This document shows, piece after piece, positions 14,790 through 21,630 of a stretch of 23,411 nucleotides of DNA. Origin of the DNA: a virus. The translations under genes and the position numbers were made by a program. Each line of letters opens with the position of its first letter. The first letter of the stretch is position 1. Under the pieces are notes generated by a model. It had not been told where the DNA came from, ran no database searches, and saw nothing but the letters and a program-made list of their open reading frames with translations. The DNA lies in IMG/VR virus record IMGVR_UViG_3300022937_000148, positions 1 to 23,411 of that record, one strand, 5' to 3'.

Positions 14790-15502
14790 TATTGAAACCT
14801 ATAAATTCCGTCTTGGCCTTGTGCAAGTTTTCCTGTTCCGGCGCCTTTGTTGCCCGCATCCTGTTGCTGTTTTACATGGTCTTTGTATCCAGGTGTAAAT
14901 TTGCCTGGCGCTAGATTTGCTATCTGGTCGTTTTCAAAACTCTTTTTAACAGCAAACATGATAATTTGCTCAACTTCCTTGTTGCCAATTACCTTTTGTT
15001 CTTTGTCTGTTCCAACCACCGGTGCTTCATACATACCAGAGGCTATTTTAGCATTAGGATCGTTGGTTTGTTTTCCTTGGTTTATGTCCGCAACGTTGTC
15101 ATCACCACCTTGGTCACCCTTGTCACCACCAAACATGCCTCCTACCTTTTGACCCAGTTTGGTCATTTTGTCTTTAAGGCTACCAGGCTGTGTTTGGCTT
15201 GCTGTTGCCTGTGCCGCACCCATGCTTTGTTTTAGTTGAGCCATGTCTTTAACCGGAAAACCTTTTCCTTTAAGGAATGCAAGCAGTCCTTCTTCTGTGG
15301 GTTTACCGATTGTGGAGTTTTTGGCAATTGCCATAAATTCTTTATAAACTGCATTTGCTGTGGATTGTACCTGATCGGCCATTTTTGCTCCGGAAGCACC
15401 CGGAACCTTGGAAGCAATTTTTGTAGCCGCCCTTTTAAGCATGCCTACAGGCGCTTCATTAACTTTAGATTCATTTAAAACAGCAATTTCATTAATTTTC
15501 AT
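14789..15502 (-). CDS. Hypothetical protein with capsid-targeting-like N-terminus (237 aa)
   Basis: 237 residues, ATG at 15502 with TAGGAG about 8 bases upstream, behind a perfect TATAAATA. The N-terminus MKINEIAVLNE-SKVNEAP has the form of T4 capsid-targeting sequences (short amphipathic start, then L-x-E), with a possible gp21 cut after Leu9-Asn10-Glu11. The rest alternates helix (AATKIASKVPGASGAKMADQ), a Gly/Asp/Lys-rich disordered stretch (~115-150) and a helical segment (NKEVEQIIMFAVKKSFEND). If the signal is real, the protein would be packaged in the prohead as an internal protein and perhaps delivered with the DNA. No enzyme motif is visible, and this remains an inference. Confidence 0.6.
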   Translation of the reverse strand: MKINEIAVLNESKVNEAPVGMLKRAATKIASKVPGASGAKMADQVQSTANAVYKEFMAIAKNSTIGKPTEEGLLAFLKGKGFPVKDMAQLKQSMGAAQATASQTQPGSLKDKMTKLGQKVGGMFGGDKGDQGGDDNVADINQGKQTNDPNAKIASGMYEAPVVGTDKEQKVIGNKEVEQIIMFAVKKSFENDQIANLAPGKFTPGYKDHVKQQQDAGNKGAGTGKLAQGQDGIYRFQ

Positions 15503-15520
15503 ACCAAATTCTCCTACTGT

Positions 15521-15528
15521 TATTTATA
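15521..15528 (-). promoter_or_regulatory. Consensus late promoter TATAAATA
   Basis: The minus strand has a perfect late octamer. Transcription would begin near 15515, placing TAGGAG close to the 5' end and the ATG at 15502. It would drive the 237-aa and 180-aa genes. Confidence 0.75.
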
Positions 15529-15587
15529 TAATAAGTGTTACACCAACAGAAAACCAAATAGCGTAGTTTAATAGCGATAACTACTAA

Positions 15588-15595
15588 TCTAAATA
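15588..15595 (+). promoter_or_regulatory. Late-type TCTAAATA, five bases before ATG
   Basis: The plus strand reads TCTAAATA, TTTCT, ATG (15601). The spacing equals that at 4258, 8838 and 9105 on the other strand, and no Shine-Dalgarno sequence is present. Confidence 0.45.
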
Positions 15596-15600
15596 TTTCT

Positions 15601-15786
15601 ATGATTACAAAGTATAGAGTAATTGAAAACGGTACACAAGAAATATGCGTTGCAAATTCGCCAGAAGAAGCAAGCACGGTTGTTGCCTGTTATCAAATGC
15701 AAAATCCACACAACACTTATGAGGTTGTTGAATATCAAGAAAGTTCTGTTAAGCCGGGATTTGGAAGAGATCCTGATCTACATTAG
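15601..15786 (+). CDS. Small conserved-type phage protein (61 aa)
   Basis: 61 residues, ATG at 15601, stop TAG at 15784. The sequence starts MITKYRVIENGTQEICVA, continues with a helix (SPEEASTVVACYQM) and ends in a second strand and the tail VKPGFGRDPDLH. Small proteins with this strand-helix-strand plan and a G-x-G-R-D-P-D-L-H end occur, as far as I recall, in marine T4-like phages, without known function. It stands alone on the plus strand, with a late-type octamer five bases before its start and no ribosome binding site. Codon use resembles its neighbours. A hairpin (15798-15816) follows the stop. Confidence 0.6.
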   Translation: MITKYRVIENGTQEICVANSPEEASTVVACYQMQNPHNTYEVVEYQESSVKPGFGRDPDLH

Positions 15787-15869
15787 TATGTAGTAAGAAG
15801 TGAACTGCGTTCACTTGTGTTTATCGCTATCGCTCAAACACCACTTTCTTTTTCTTAATATATAAGAAC

Positions 15870-16141
15870 AATAATTGCGAAGCAATTTAGCATCATGTAG
15901 ATTGTTTCAGTCAGACGGAACCTGCTAAAGGTCCCATCTAATCTTGAACATCATGTGAGTTCGTCACAGCCAAGACTTGGAAGTAGGTATTTTGTTTATA
16001 CACCTGTTTGTGGGGCTCTGACCTTTCCCCTACCTACGTCGACATCACGTAAAATTTCTGCTAAAAACCGCTTTGCTACCGCAAACCGCTTCGCGGGTCT
16101 CTACGCTACCGCCCACTTCGTTCCTGTGTGAGCGTTTTTTC
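15870..16141 (+). ncRNA. Candidate structured RNA ending in a terminator
   Basis: On the plus strand there are hairpins AATTGC/GCAATT, TGTGA-GTTCG-TCACA (15954-15968), CCAA-GAC-TTGG (15970-15980), a closing helix GTAGGTA (15983-15989)/TACCTAC (16031-16037) that encloses GGGG/CCCC (16012-16015/16027-16030), then TTTGC-TACC-GCAAA (16072-16085), CCGC-TTC-GCGG (16086-16096) and a terminator. AAAGGTC (15927-15933) is complementary to GACCTTT (16020-16026), a possible pseudoknot. GCTACCGC and AACCGCTT each occur twice. No tRNA cloverleaf, T-loop or tmRNA tag can be made out. No clear promoter was found, so the 5' end is uncertain, and the family is not recognised. Confidence 0.45.
16103..16141 (+). 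terminator. Terminator at the end of the RNA candidate
   Basis: ACGCT (16103-16107) pairs with AGCGT (16131-16135), with CAC/GTG inside, followed by TTTTT. The loop is long, but the T-run directly after the stem fits a plus-strand intrinsic terminator, facing the end of the GIY-YIG gene. Confidence 0.5.
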
Positions 16142-16308
16142 AAACCTAGTGTTTTCGATTGACAGCATTCAATCTACATCAACCAGTGAGCCCGATTTGT
16201 TTGTTGGCTTCCTCCCATTGGGGGTCGATCAATGTGTACGAGTGTCCTTTTCAAGGGTACCTTTTACTCAGCGGTATTTCTAAACTGGCCCGCCAACCTT
16301 GTGTGCTG

Positions 16309-16740
16309 TTATGTGTTGCCTAATTTTTCTAGTGCTTCTTTTAGAACTTTTGAGCCGCCTACTCTTACATTAATAATTCCGTTATAATACTCGTCTGTTT
16401 CTAATACTCTGCGGTCAAACTGTTCTTTTGCCTCGAGGTAACTCATCAAGCCTCTGCTATTACAGTAGTGGAGAATTTCGCGTGTGAACTTTTCTGGGCC
16501 TAGTGCCTTAACGTCTGCCTGTAAATGATCTGAAGATCCCCAATAGTCTCTCCAATCACTTTCAACTTTGCTTCTTCGTTTGTTTTTCTTGCCTTTAAGA
16601 GGTGGCTTTGTTTTCTTGAATTTTGCTAGTTTTTTGCCTACGTACTTGCGATTGTTGGTAGTGTTTGTTATCAGGTATACAAAACCTTCGCAATCTGCGG
16701 GAAGTTCTTGTACTATTTTGCCCTGATAAGTCCACTCCAT
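16309..16740 (-). CDS. GIY-YIG-like nuclease domain protein (143 aa)
   Basis: 143 residues. GFVYLITN (19-26) and KYVGKK (32-37) correspond to the GIY and YIG elements of the GIY-YIG nuclease fold; a strongly basic stretch (43-59, KPPLKGKKNKRRSK) follows, then FTREILHYC (85-93), the likely catalytic-Glu helix YLEAKEQF (101-108) and YYNGIIN (118-124), which places the usual Asn. No DNA-binding domain is fused, so it is smaller than typical homing enzymes. Proteins of this kind are common in marine T4-like phages. It is the last gene of the gp47-gp46 early operon, which suggests a role in DNA processing or host DNA degradation. Homing activity is not indicated. The start ATG at 16740 has only a weak ribosome binding site. 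Confidence 0.7.
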   Translation of the reverse strand: MEWTYQGKIVQELPADCEGFVYLITNTTNNRKYVGKKLAKFKKTKPPLKGKKNKRRSKVESDWRDYWGSSDHLQADVKALGPEKFTREILHYCNSRGLMSYLEAKEQFDRRVLETDEYYNGIINVRVGGSKVLKEALEKLGNT

Positions 16741-16758
16741 AGTGATACTTACCGATGC

Positions 16759-16995
16759 CTAATCTTCTATGTCTCGATTCTGGTTTTGAGCCTTGTTTTC
16801 TCGTTTTTGTGCTTTTAGTGCCTTGCGTTTAGCCTGTATTTCGTTGCGCCTTTCGGTCGCTAATTTTCGTATATCACTAAGGATAACTCGTGCCTTGCGG
16901 CCAGTTTCGTCGAAACCTTTTGCTTCAAATCGTTCTTGTGCGTTATAGTAATCCATCATTGCTTGGACAAGCAATTCATGGGTAGACTTAGCCAC
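16759..16995 (-). CDS. Hypothetical basic helical protein (78 aa), GTG start
   Basis: 78 residues, starting with GTG at 16995 behind a strong GGAGG; it overlaps the end of gp46 by 8 bases, so translation is probably coupled. The protein is helical and very basic: THELLVQAMMDYYNAQERFE, a segment ARVILSDIRKLATERRNEIQ, then a Lys/Arg/Gln-rich C-terminus. The middle segment recurs in small proteins of T4-like phages and could bind nucleic acid. Being in the recombination-nuclease operon, an accessory role in DNA metabolism is possible, but no function is established. Confidence 0.6.
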   Translation of the reverse strand: MAKSTHELLVQAMMDYYNAQERFEAKGFDETGRKARVILSDIRKLATERRNEIQAKRKALKAQKRENKAQNQNRDIED

Positions 16996-18769
16996 TTACA
17001 ACCTCCGTGTCGTTGGAGTATGAAGTGAATCCGTTATCCTTAATTACCTTCAAAATGTTATTCACCCTGGAAGATAGTTCATCTTTGTGCGAAATGAGAT
17101 ATATGTTTTTACCTCGTTCTCTAGCCATCTTTTTAAGTATACCAATTGAACTTTCTACACCAGCGGCATCAAGACCGTTATCGATAAGTTCATCAATAAA
17201 CAACAAATTAATGCTCTGATATAGGCTTTCCCAAACATCACGGAACGCCCAACTCATGGATAAAATGAGTCTATTTCGTTCACCTCTACTGAGGTTATCA
17301 AAGTCTAAGTCACGTCCTAGTTCTGTAATTTCCACAGTTAAATCATTCAAAAATATAACCTGATGTGGTAATCCTGTGCGTTCTAGGTAATATTGTAAAC
17401 GCTTGTTTAAGAATGCTAAATTTTGATCAATGATACGTTTACGTATAAAACTGTCTTTGCTTGTAAGCAATTTATACAAGAAATCCATATGCTCTTTCAT
17501 TTCTGTTAGTGCATTTATATTTTCCCAACTTACTTCTTGTAGTGCTTGCTCACGAAGTTCTTTCATTTGTTCGGTATATGGATTTACTTCTTCTTCTTTT
17601 TCAATTTTGCGTTCTTCTAAACTTGCAAGATTGTTTCTATGATTATATGCTTCTTCACTGGTTTCATAAAATGTATTAGGACATCCATTAATATCACCAA
17701 TATCATTTATTTTTTCATTTACAGTTTTAAGTTCTAAAGTAATTCCGTCAATGTATGTTTGACTTTCATTAACATCATTTTGTTTTTCAGCAAGAATTTT
17801 TCCATGTGCTTCGTCATGTAAATCCTGACCACATGTAAAACATTTTTTACCTGCAATATCTTTAAGTTCTTGTTCATATTTTGAATGTGTACGTTCAGCA
17901 CGTAGCAAACTACTTTCTAAACTTGCTTTTTCTTTGTTAAGATTTGTAAGTTCGTTGTTTTTGCTATCCCATTCTTTTTTATCTTTGTGTGCTTGAATTT
18001 CAGCATCAATATCAACAGTGATTAATTGACTAATTGCTTTGGTTGTTCTTGCAATTTCTTCTGCTTGGTTAGCGTCCCATGCTTTTGATTTAATTTCTAA
18101 ATTGTCAATTGATTCCTGTACTTTTTTGTTTGCGGTTTCAATACCTTTGATTGTTGCTTCTTCTTCACTAATAGCATCACGTATTTTTTTCTGTTCTTCT
18201 TTTAAACGTTCTGCTTTTTCAGATAAGATGGTGATGCCCAATAACTGCTCAATGATCTCTCGTTGATCGTTGGCTTTTAATGAAAGGAAAGGCTCTGTGT
18301 AGGTATTGAGCGCCACCAAATGCTTGAACATAGTATGAGTCATGTCCAGTAATCGTATAATATCTTCTTGTGTTTTTCGACTATCGCCTTGCGATTCGTC
18401 AACATCATCTGCTGTTACATCAATGTTTTCTTTATAAAATTTAAGTATGTTAGGTTTGCGTCCACGTTCAATTCTGTAGTTTTGACCGTCTTTTTCAAAT
18501 TCAACAGTAACCAACATGCCTTTGCCGTTGGTTTTATTGATTAAATTTTCTCTGCGAATCTTAGTAAGTGCCTCGCCATACAGTGCATAACTTAGTGCAT
18601 TTACAATGGTTGTTTTACCAGTACCGTTACGTGAACCAGCATCGTCACCACCTAAATCTAGGTTTTCTCCTAGCACAAGTGTTAGCAAGTTTTTATCAAA
18701 ATCAACAGCCTGGGTTTGATTACCCACACTCATAAAGTTTTTTACTGTTATTGTTTTAATTTTAAACAT
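16988..18769 (-). CDS. 46: Recombination endonuclease subunit gp46 (Rad50-like ATPase)
   Basis: 593 residues (T4 gp46: 560). With gp47 it forms the phage Mre11-Rad50 complex that resects DNA ends for recombination-dependent replication and degrades host DNA. Seen: Walker A GSRNGTGKT (45-53); two coiled-coil arms (~185-300 and ~325-415) around a zinc hook CFTC (310-313); ABC signature LSRGER (493-498); Walker B NLLFIDE (521-527); D-loop and switch His561 in YLISHKDE. ATG at 18769 overlaps the gp47 stop (TAATG), so the two subunits are coupled. All key residues are present. Confidence 0.97.
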   Translation of the reverse strand: MFKIKTITVKNFMSVGNQTQAVDFDKNLLTLVLGENLDLGGDDAGSRNGTGKTTIVNALSYALYGEALTKIRRENLINKTNGKGMLVTVEFEKDGQNYRIERGRKPNILKFYKENIDVTADDVDESQGDSRKTQEDIIRLLDMTHTMFKHLVALNTYTEPFLSLKANDQREIIEQLLGITILSEKAERLKEEQKKIRDAISEEEATIKGIETANKKVQESIDNLEIKSKAWDANQAEEIARTTKAISQLITVDIDAEIQAHKDKKEWDSKNNELTNLNKEKASLESSLLRAERTHSKYEQELKDIAGKKCFTCGQDLHDEAHGKILAEKQNDVNESQTYIDGITLELKTVNEKINDIGDINGCPNTFYETSEEAYNHRNNLASLEERKIEKEEEVNPYTEQMKELREQALQEVSWENINALTEMKEHMDFLYKLLTSKDSFIRKRIIDQNLAFLNKRLQYYLERTGLPHQVIFLNDLTVEITELGRDLDFDNLSRGERNRLILSMSWAFRDVWESLYQSINLLFIDELIDNGLDAAGVESSIGILKKMARERGKNIYLISHKDELSSRVNNILKVIKDNGFTSYSNDTEVVSG

Positions 18770-19791
18770 TACAATCCTCGATAGATATCCAACAACAAAT
18801 TAGGTTTATATGTTGTGCTATCTATTTTTGTTATTTGATCTGTTACAATTTGATCCACCGATTCAAAATCAATCTCACCTGGTTCTAGTTTATTCATTTC
18901 ATCATCAGCACTTGTGTCTGGTAACAAACTGATTTCTCTAATGTCGTACTGTGCTGAAAAGTTTTCTTTAATAAAGTTTGCTTCTTCGTATGAAATATCA
19001 ATGTCTAGTGTTACTCGCAAATACAAGTTTTTAGGTGCAAGTATTTCTTCCGTTTTATCTAGTAATCTGCTAAGTGGTATAGTTCTGTATTTTGGACAAT
19101 CTGGCCAATCGATGAACTCAGGCTCACTTCCCCATTCTAATACCATCATACCACGCTCATCATCCCATGCATCGGCGTAATTGTGTGGAAAGGCATTACC
19201 GATGTAGTAGATGTTTTTGCGTTGTTGACGTTTGTGGAAGTGGCCTGTGAACACCATTTCTTGGTTAGCAAAATCGTCTGCTTTGATTTCACCTGTATCA
19301 GGCATTTCAACCATAGCATTCATTTTAAAGTTAGGAAGTTCAAAGTGTCCAAACATATATTTGCATTTTAGTTTGGCAACATCTTTCCATTCTTCTCCTA
19401 CCAACCACGGAACCAAAGCAACATCGTCTATTACTTGTGGTTCGTTTACCACAGTTATACCCGGTACATGTTTACCAAATACAACACTGTGAATCTCACG
19501 CTTGTCCTTATAGTACAAGTCATGGTTACCTGGAAAAAAGAAAAACTTATCAAATGCTTTTCCTAGTTTTTCCAAAGAACGCAAACTTGCATCCATTGTG
19601 GTTAAGTTTAATGCACTTCTGTTATGATGCCAGTCACCTGTAAAGATACCTACATCACAACCTTGTGCTTTTGCTTGTTCAATGTACCAATCTACGAATC
19701 TTTCGCAGTCGTCATTGTGAATTTTAGAATTACTTTTAAGACCAAAGTGTATATCTGTAAAAACTGCGGCCTTTTTGAATAACTGTGCCAT
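18769..19791 (-). CDS. 47: Recombination endonuclease subunit gp47 (Mre11-like)
   Basis: 340 residues (T4 gp47: 339). A metallophosphoesterase nuclease, partner of gp46. Metal-binding motifs are complete: FTDIHFG (Asp13, His15), FTGDWHHN (Asp53), FPGNHDLYY (Asn89, His90, Asp91), MFGHFE (His149) and FTGHFHKRQ (His184, His186). The C-terminal ~90 residues, including YEEANFIKENFSAQYDI, form the probable gp46-binding and capping part. ATG at 19791 has AGAGGAAAGG just before it. It is the first gene of an operon (gp47, gp46, 78-aa, GIY-YIG) behind a good sigma-70-like promoter. Confidence 0.97.
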   Translation of the reverse strand: MAQLFKKAAVFTDIHFGLKSNSKIHNDDCERFVDWYIEQAKAQGCDVGIFTGDWHHNRSALNLTTMDASLRSLEKLGKAFDKFFFFPGNHDLYYKDKREIHSVVFGKHVPGITVVNEPQVIDDVALVPWLVGEEWKDVAKLKCKYMFGHFELPNFKMNAMVEMPDTGEIKADDFANQEMVFTGHFHKRQQRKNIYYIGNAFPHNYADAWDDERGMMVLEWGSEPEFIDWPDCPKYRTIPLSRLLDKTEEILAPKNLYLRVTLDIDISYEEANFIKENFSAQYDIREISLLPDTSADDEMNKLEPGEIDFESVDQIVTDQITKIDSTTYKPNLLLDIYRGL

Positions 19792-19814
19792 GCCTTTCCT
19801 CTAATAATCTTAAT

Positions 19815-19844
19815 ATTATACGTTCTTATAGATCAAGAAGTCAA
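19815..19844 (-). promoter_or_regulatory. Sigma-70-like early promoter of gp47-gp46
   Basis: The minus strand reads TTGACT (19844-19839), 18 bases, TATAAT (19820-19815). This is a near-consensus bacterial promoter, starting near 19808, and its -35 box begins two bases after the gp55 stop. Host RNA polymerase should read this operon early. Confidence 0.75.
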
Positions 19845-19845
19845 C

Positions 19846-20700
19846 CTAATAGTCCGCCTTTGGACGTCTAATACTCTTATAAAATTCTGCCAATTTTTCT
19901 TTGTCCTCTTTAAACACTTCTTGGTTTTGTCTAGTAAAGGACGGATTAAGGCCATTCTCCTGTAGAATATCGTCACGTATATTTTGATTTTTCTTTTCTA
20001 TGTTTAGTACTCTTGTAAAACTGTTAGTAACCGCGGCAGTGTAATAGGCAAAAGGATTTTCACTTTTGCTTTCGTCAAACTGTAAACCAATCTGCGAAAG
20101 TTGTAACACAGCCTGTGCCCTCATTTCATCATTGTAGGTGTAACCACGCCAGTTTGAACGTGTTCCGTATCTATCAGCAAGTTTTAGGAACATACGTCCT
20201 AGTTCTTCTGTAATTCTTCCGTGTGTTTTGTTAAAATGTCCATTATGCACACCACCTTCCCAATGGCTTTTACCAACACAAACTAGGTTGTCCTTTACAT
20301 CATACTTCCAATGTTGAAAAGGAGGAAAGTTGCAACGTTCATGTTCATCTGCTACTGTTTTGGTTTTGCGTTTGCGGCCAGGCGCTAGTGGAATATGATC
20401 AAACGTCATAATCCTAAAAATTAAGTCAGTCTTTTCAATTTTACGCCAATCTGGTGTAACATCCGCTAATTTTGTCTTTTTATCACCTGCTTCACGTGCG
20501 GCTTCGTAGGCTTGTTTTCCAATCCTGTCTGCACGATTACGCTTTGCTTCTGCTACTGTTAATCTGTTAACCTTGTCTAAACTAGGTAAAATTATATCAT
20601 AAGTCGCATACTCATCATCGGCATACGAACTGAAACTGTTCTTGCTTTTATGTATCTGTTTAAGCAGATCTCTATTGTTCAAATATTTTACTTTTCTCAT
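19846..20700 (-). CDS. 55: Late transcription sigma factor gp55, with large insertion
   Basis: 284 residues from ATG at 20700, chosen because GGAG lies six bases before it; an in-frame ATG at 20712 has no such site. T4 gp55 directs host polymerase to TATAAATA promoters. The N-terminal VKYLNNRDLLKQI matches in pattern the T4 gp55 start (YVNNKELLQAI). The sigma region-2-like core is at ~162-235: ITEELGRMFLKLADRY, then NWRGYTYNDEMRAQAV and SKSENPFAYYTAAVTNSFTR. Between them are ~140 residues (21-160) absent from T4 gp55 (185 aa). The C-terminal KLAEFYKSI could correspond to the clamp-binding end of T4 gp55. Consensus late promoters in the window agree with a functional gp55. Confidence 0.88.
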   Translation of the reverse strand: MRKVKYLNNRDLLKQIHKSKNSFSSYADDEYATYDIILPSLDKVNRLTVAEAKRNRADRIGKQAYEAAREAGDKKTKLADVTPDWRKIEKTDLIFRIMTFDHIPLAPGRKRKTKTVADEHERCNFPPFQHWKYDVKDNLVCVGKSHWEGGVHNGHFNKTHGRITEELGRMFLKLADRYGTRSNWRGYTYNDEMRAQAVLQLSQIGLQFDESKSENPFAYYTAAVTNSFTRVLNIEKKNQNIRDDILQENGLNPSFTRQNQEVFKEDKEKLAEFYKSIRRPKADY

Positions 20701-20723
20701 GAGATTCTCCATGTATAAGTAGT

Positions 20724-20752
20724 ATTATAAACTACGTAGTTAATAATTGCAA
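20724..20752 (-). promoter_or_regulatory. Sigma-70-like promoter of gp55
   Basis: The minus strand reads TTGCAA (20752-20747), 17 bases, TATAAT (20729-20724), with the start near 20717. The -35 box overlaps the late octamer of the divergent gp48-like gene by two bases. Confidence 0.65.
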
Positions 20753-20758
20753 TAAATA
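20751..20758 (+). promoter_or_regulatory. Late promoter AATAAATA for the gp48-gp53 operon
   Basis: The plus strand reads AATAAATA, one base from TATAAATA. The start would be near 20764, with AAAAGGAG between it and the ATG at 20785. Confidence 0.6.
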
Positions 20759-20784
20759 TTGTTACCAAAAGGAGCCAAAACGAT

Positions 20785-21630
20785 ATGGGAATTTTAGATA
20801 ATTTTAGATTTACTAATTCAAATAGTAAAGTAACTGCTGGTAAGCAGGGAGCCGATGTACCTGCTGAAGAAACAGGACTTACGGGTTTTGGCAATTCTCT
20901 TGTAGACAATTTGAAAAAGGCTACCGGCCTTGGTGGGGCATTTGAAAGACTTGAAGGAAAACTGGGTAAGGGAGGAAAAGAAGAAGAGAAAGCCGAACCA
21001 ACAAAACAGTTTTTCCAAGCAGGTGGTAAACAGTATGAACGTGATCCTCGTATCAAAATTAGAATTCCAACAAGTTATTTAAAGGGTCCGGCAGGCCATT
21101 TAGCGAGCGTAGGTGACAAAGCAGTTGTATTTCCTTACACTCCGCAAATAGTTGTGCAAACAAGAGCCAATTATAATGCAATAAATCCCACACATACTAA
21201 TTATACGTTTTATGCTTACCAGAACTCAATGCTGGATGCAATATCAATTGTTGGAACATTTTCAGCACAAAGTTTAGAAGACGGAAGGTATATGCTTGGT
21301 GCAATTCATGCACTAAGATCTGTTACCAAAATGAATTTTGGTCCAAGCCAAAACTCAGGTGCGCCGCCACCTATTTGTAGACTAGATGGTTATGGTGCAT
21401 ACCAATTTAATAATTTGCCTGTTGTTATCAGCAGTTTCTTTTACACACTTAATGAAGATGTAGACTACATGCAGATCACAGATAAAAATAGTGGAAAAGC
21501 AACAAATGTTCCGACCAGAGCAGAATTTACAATTGAATGTTTACCAGTGTTCTCAAGAAGAGATCAAGCAAACTTTAATATCGATAAATTCATAAGCGGT
21601 AGTTTAACTGAAACTAAAGGAATGATCTAA
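20785..21630 (+). CDS. 48: Baseplate tail-tube cap protein, gp48-like
   Basis: 281 residues, ATG at 20785 behind AAAAGGAG. In T4, gp48 and gp54 sit on the baseplate hub and start tube polymerisation. The first ~75 residues are Gly/Lys-rich and flexible; the folded part begins at about residue 85 with RDPRIKIRIPTSYLKGPA and continues with TFYAYQNSMLDAISIVGTFS and EDGRYMLGAIHALRSVTKM. The end, NVPTRAEFTIECLPVFSRR and FNIDKFISGSL, is characteristic of the gp48 family in marine T4-like phages. The stop overlaps the next ATG by one base (TAATG). gp54 is the main alternative. Confidence 0.7.
   Translation: MGILDNFRFTNSNSKVTAGKQGADVPAEETGLTGFGNSLVDNLKKATGLGGAFERLEGKLGKGGKEEEKAEPTKQFFQAGGKQYERDPRIKIRIPTSYLKGPAGHLASVGDKAVVFPYTPQIVVQTRANYNAINPTHTNYTFYAYQNSMLDAISIVGTFSAQSLEDGRYMLGAIHALRSVTKMNFGPSQNSGAPPPICRLDGYGAYQFNNLPVVISSFFYTLNEDVDYMQITDKNSGKATNVPTRAEFTIECLPVFSRRDQANFNIDKFISGSLTETKGMI

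Larger units (their letters stand above)
15503..15600. other. Divergent intergenic region with two late elements
   Basis: A 98-base gap between the divergent 237-aa and 61-aa genes. It carries TATAAATA on the minus strand at one side and TCTAAATA on the plus strand at the other, so late transcripts leave in both directions. No other structure is seen. Confidence 0.6.
15787..16308. other. Gene-free region rich in hairpins
   Basis: About 520 bases with no plausible reading frame on either strand. From left to right: AAGTGAAC-TGC-GTTCACTT (15798-15816); GTGTTT...AAACAC (15817-15841) whose loop holds a tandem ATCGCT; TTCTTA-ATATA-TAAGAA (15852-15868); AATTGC-GAA-GCAATT (15873-15887); the RNA candidate described separately; then GATTGA-CAGCAT-TCAATC (16157-16174), CCTT-TTC-AAGG near 16245, and GTTGGC (16203) complementary to GCCAAC (16292). 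CATCATGT occurs twice (15891, 15949) and CATCACGT once (16043). Such density of structure is unusual for a phage with otherwise tight gene packing. Confidence 0.7.

Noticed and set aside
15979-15987. GGAAGTAGG resembling the conserved core of glutamine (glnA/downstream-peptide) riboswitches.
   Set aside because: The other conserved parts of that class are missing, and the surrounding helices differ; there is also no gene directly downstream on the plus strand.
15787-16308. tRNA or tmRNA in the gene-free region.
   Set aside because: No acceptor/T-arm pair with a TTCRANY loop, no CCA end and no tag reading frame could be found on either strand.
16309-16740. GIY-YIG gene as an intron-borne homing endonuclease, with the adjacent folded DNA as a group I intron.
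   Set aside because: Neighbouring genes are complete, no split gene flanks it, and it is cotranscribed with gp46/gp47; the domain is also a common free-standing gene in this phage group.
20701-20712. ATG at 20712 as start of gp55.
   Set aside because: No ribosome binding site and only about six bases from the predicted transcript start, while ATG at 20700 has GGAG at ideal spacing.
20697-21056. A 119-codon minus-strand open frame.
   Set aside because: It lies inside the gp48-like gene and across the divergent promoter region; low-complexity Ser/Phe/Pro composition and no start signal.
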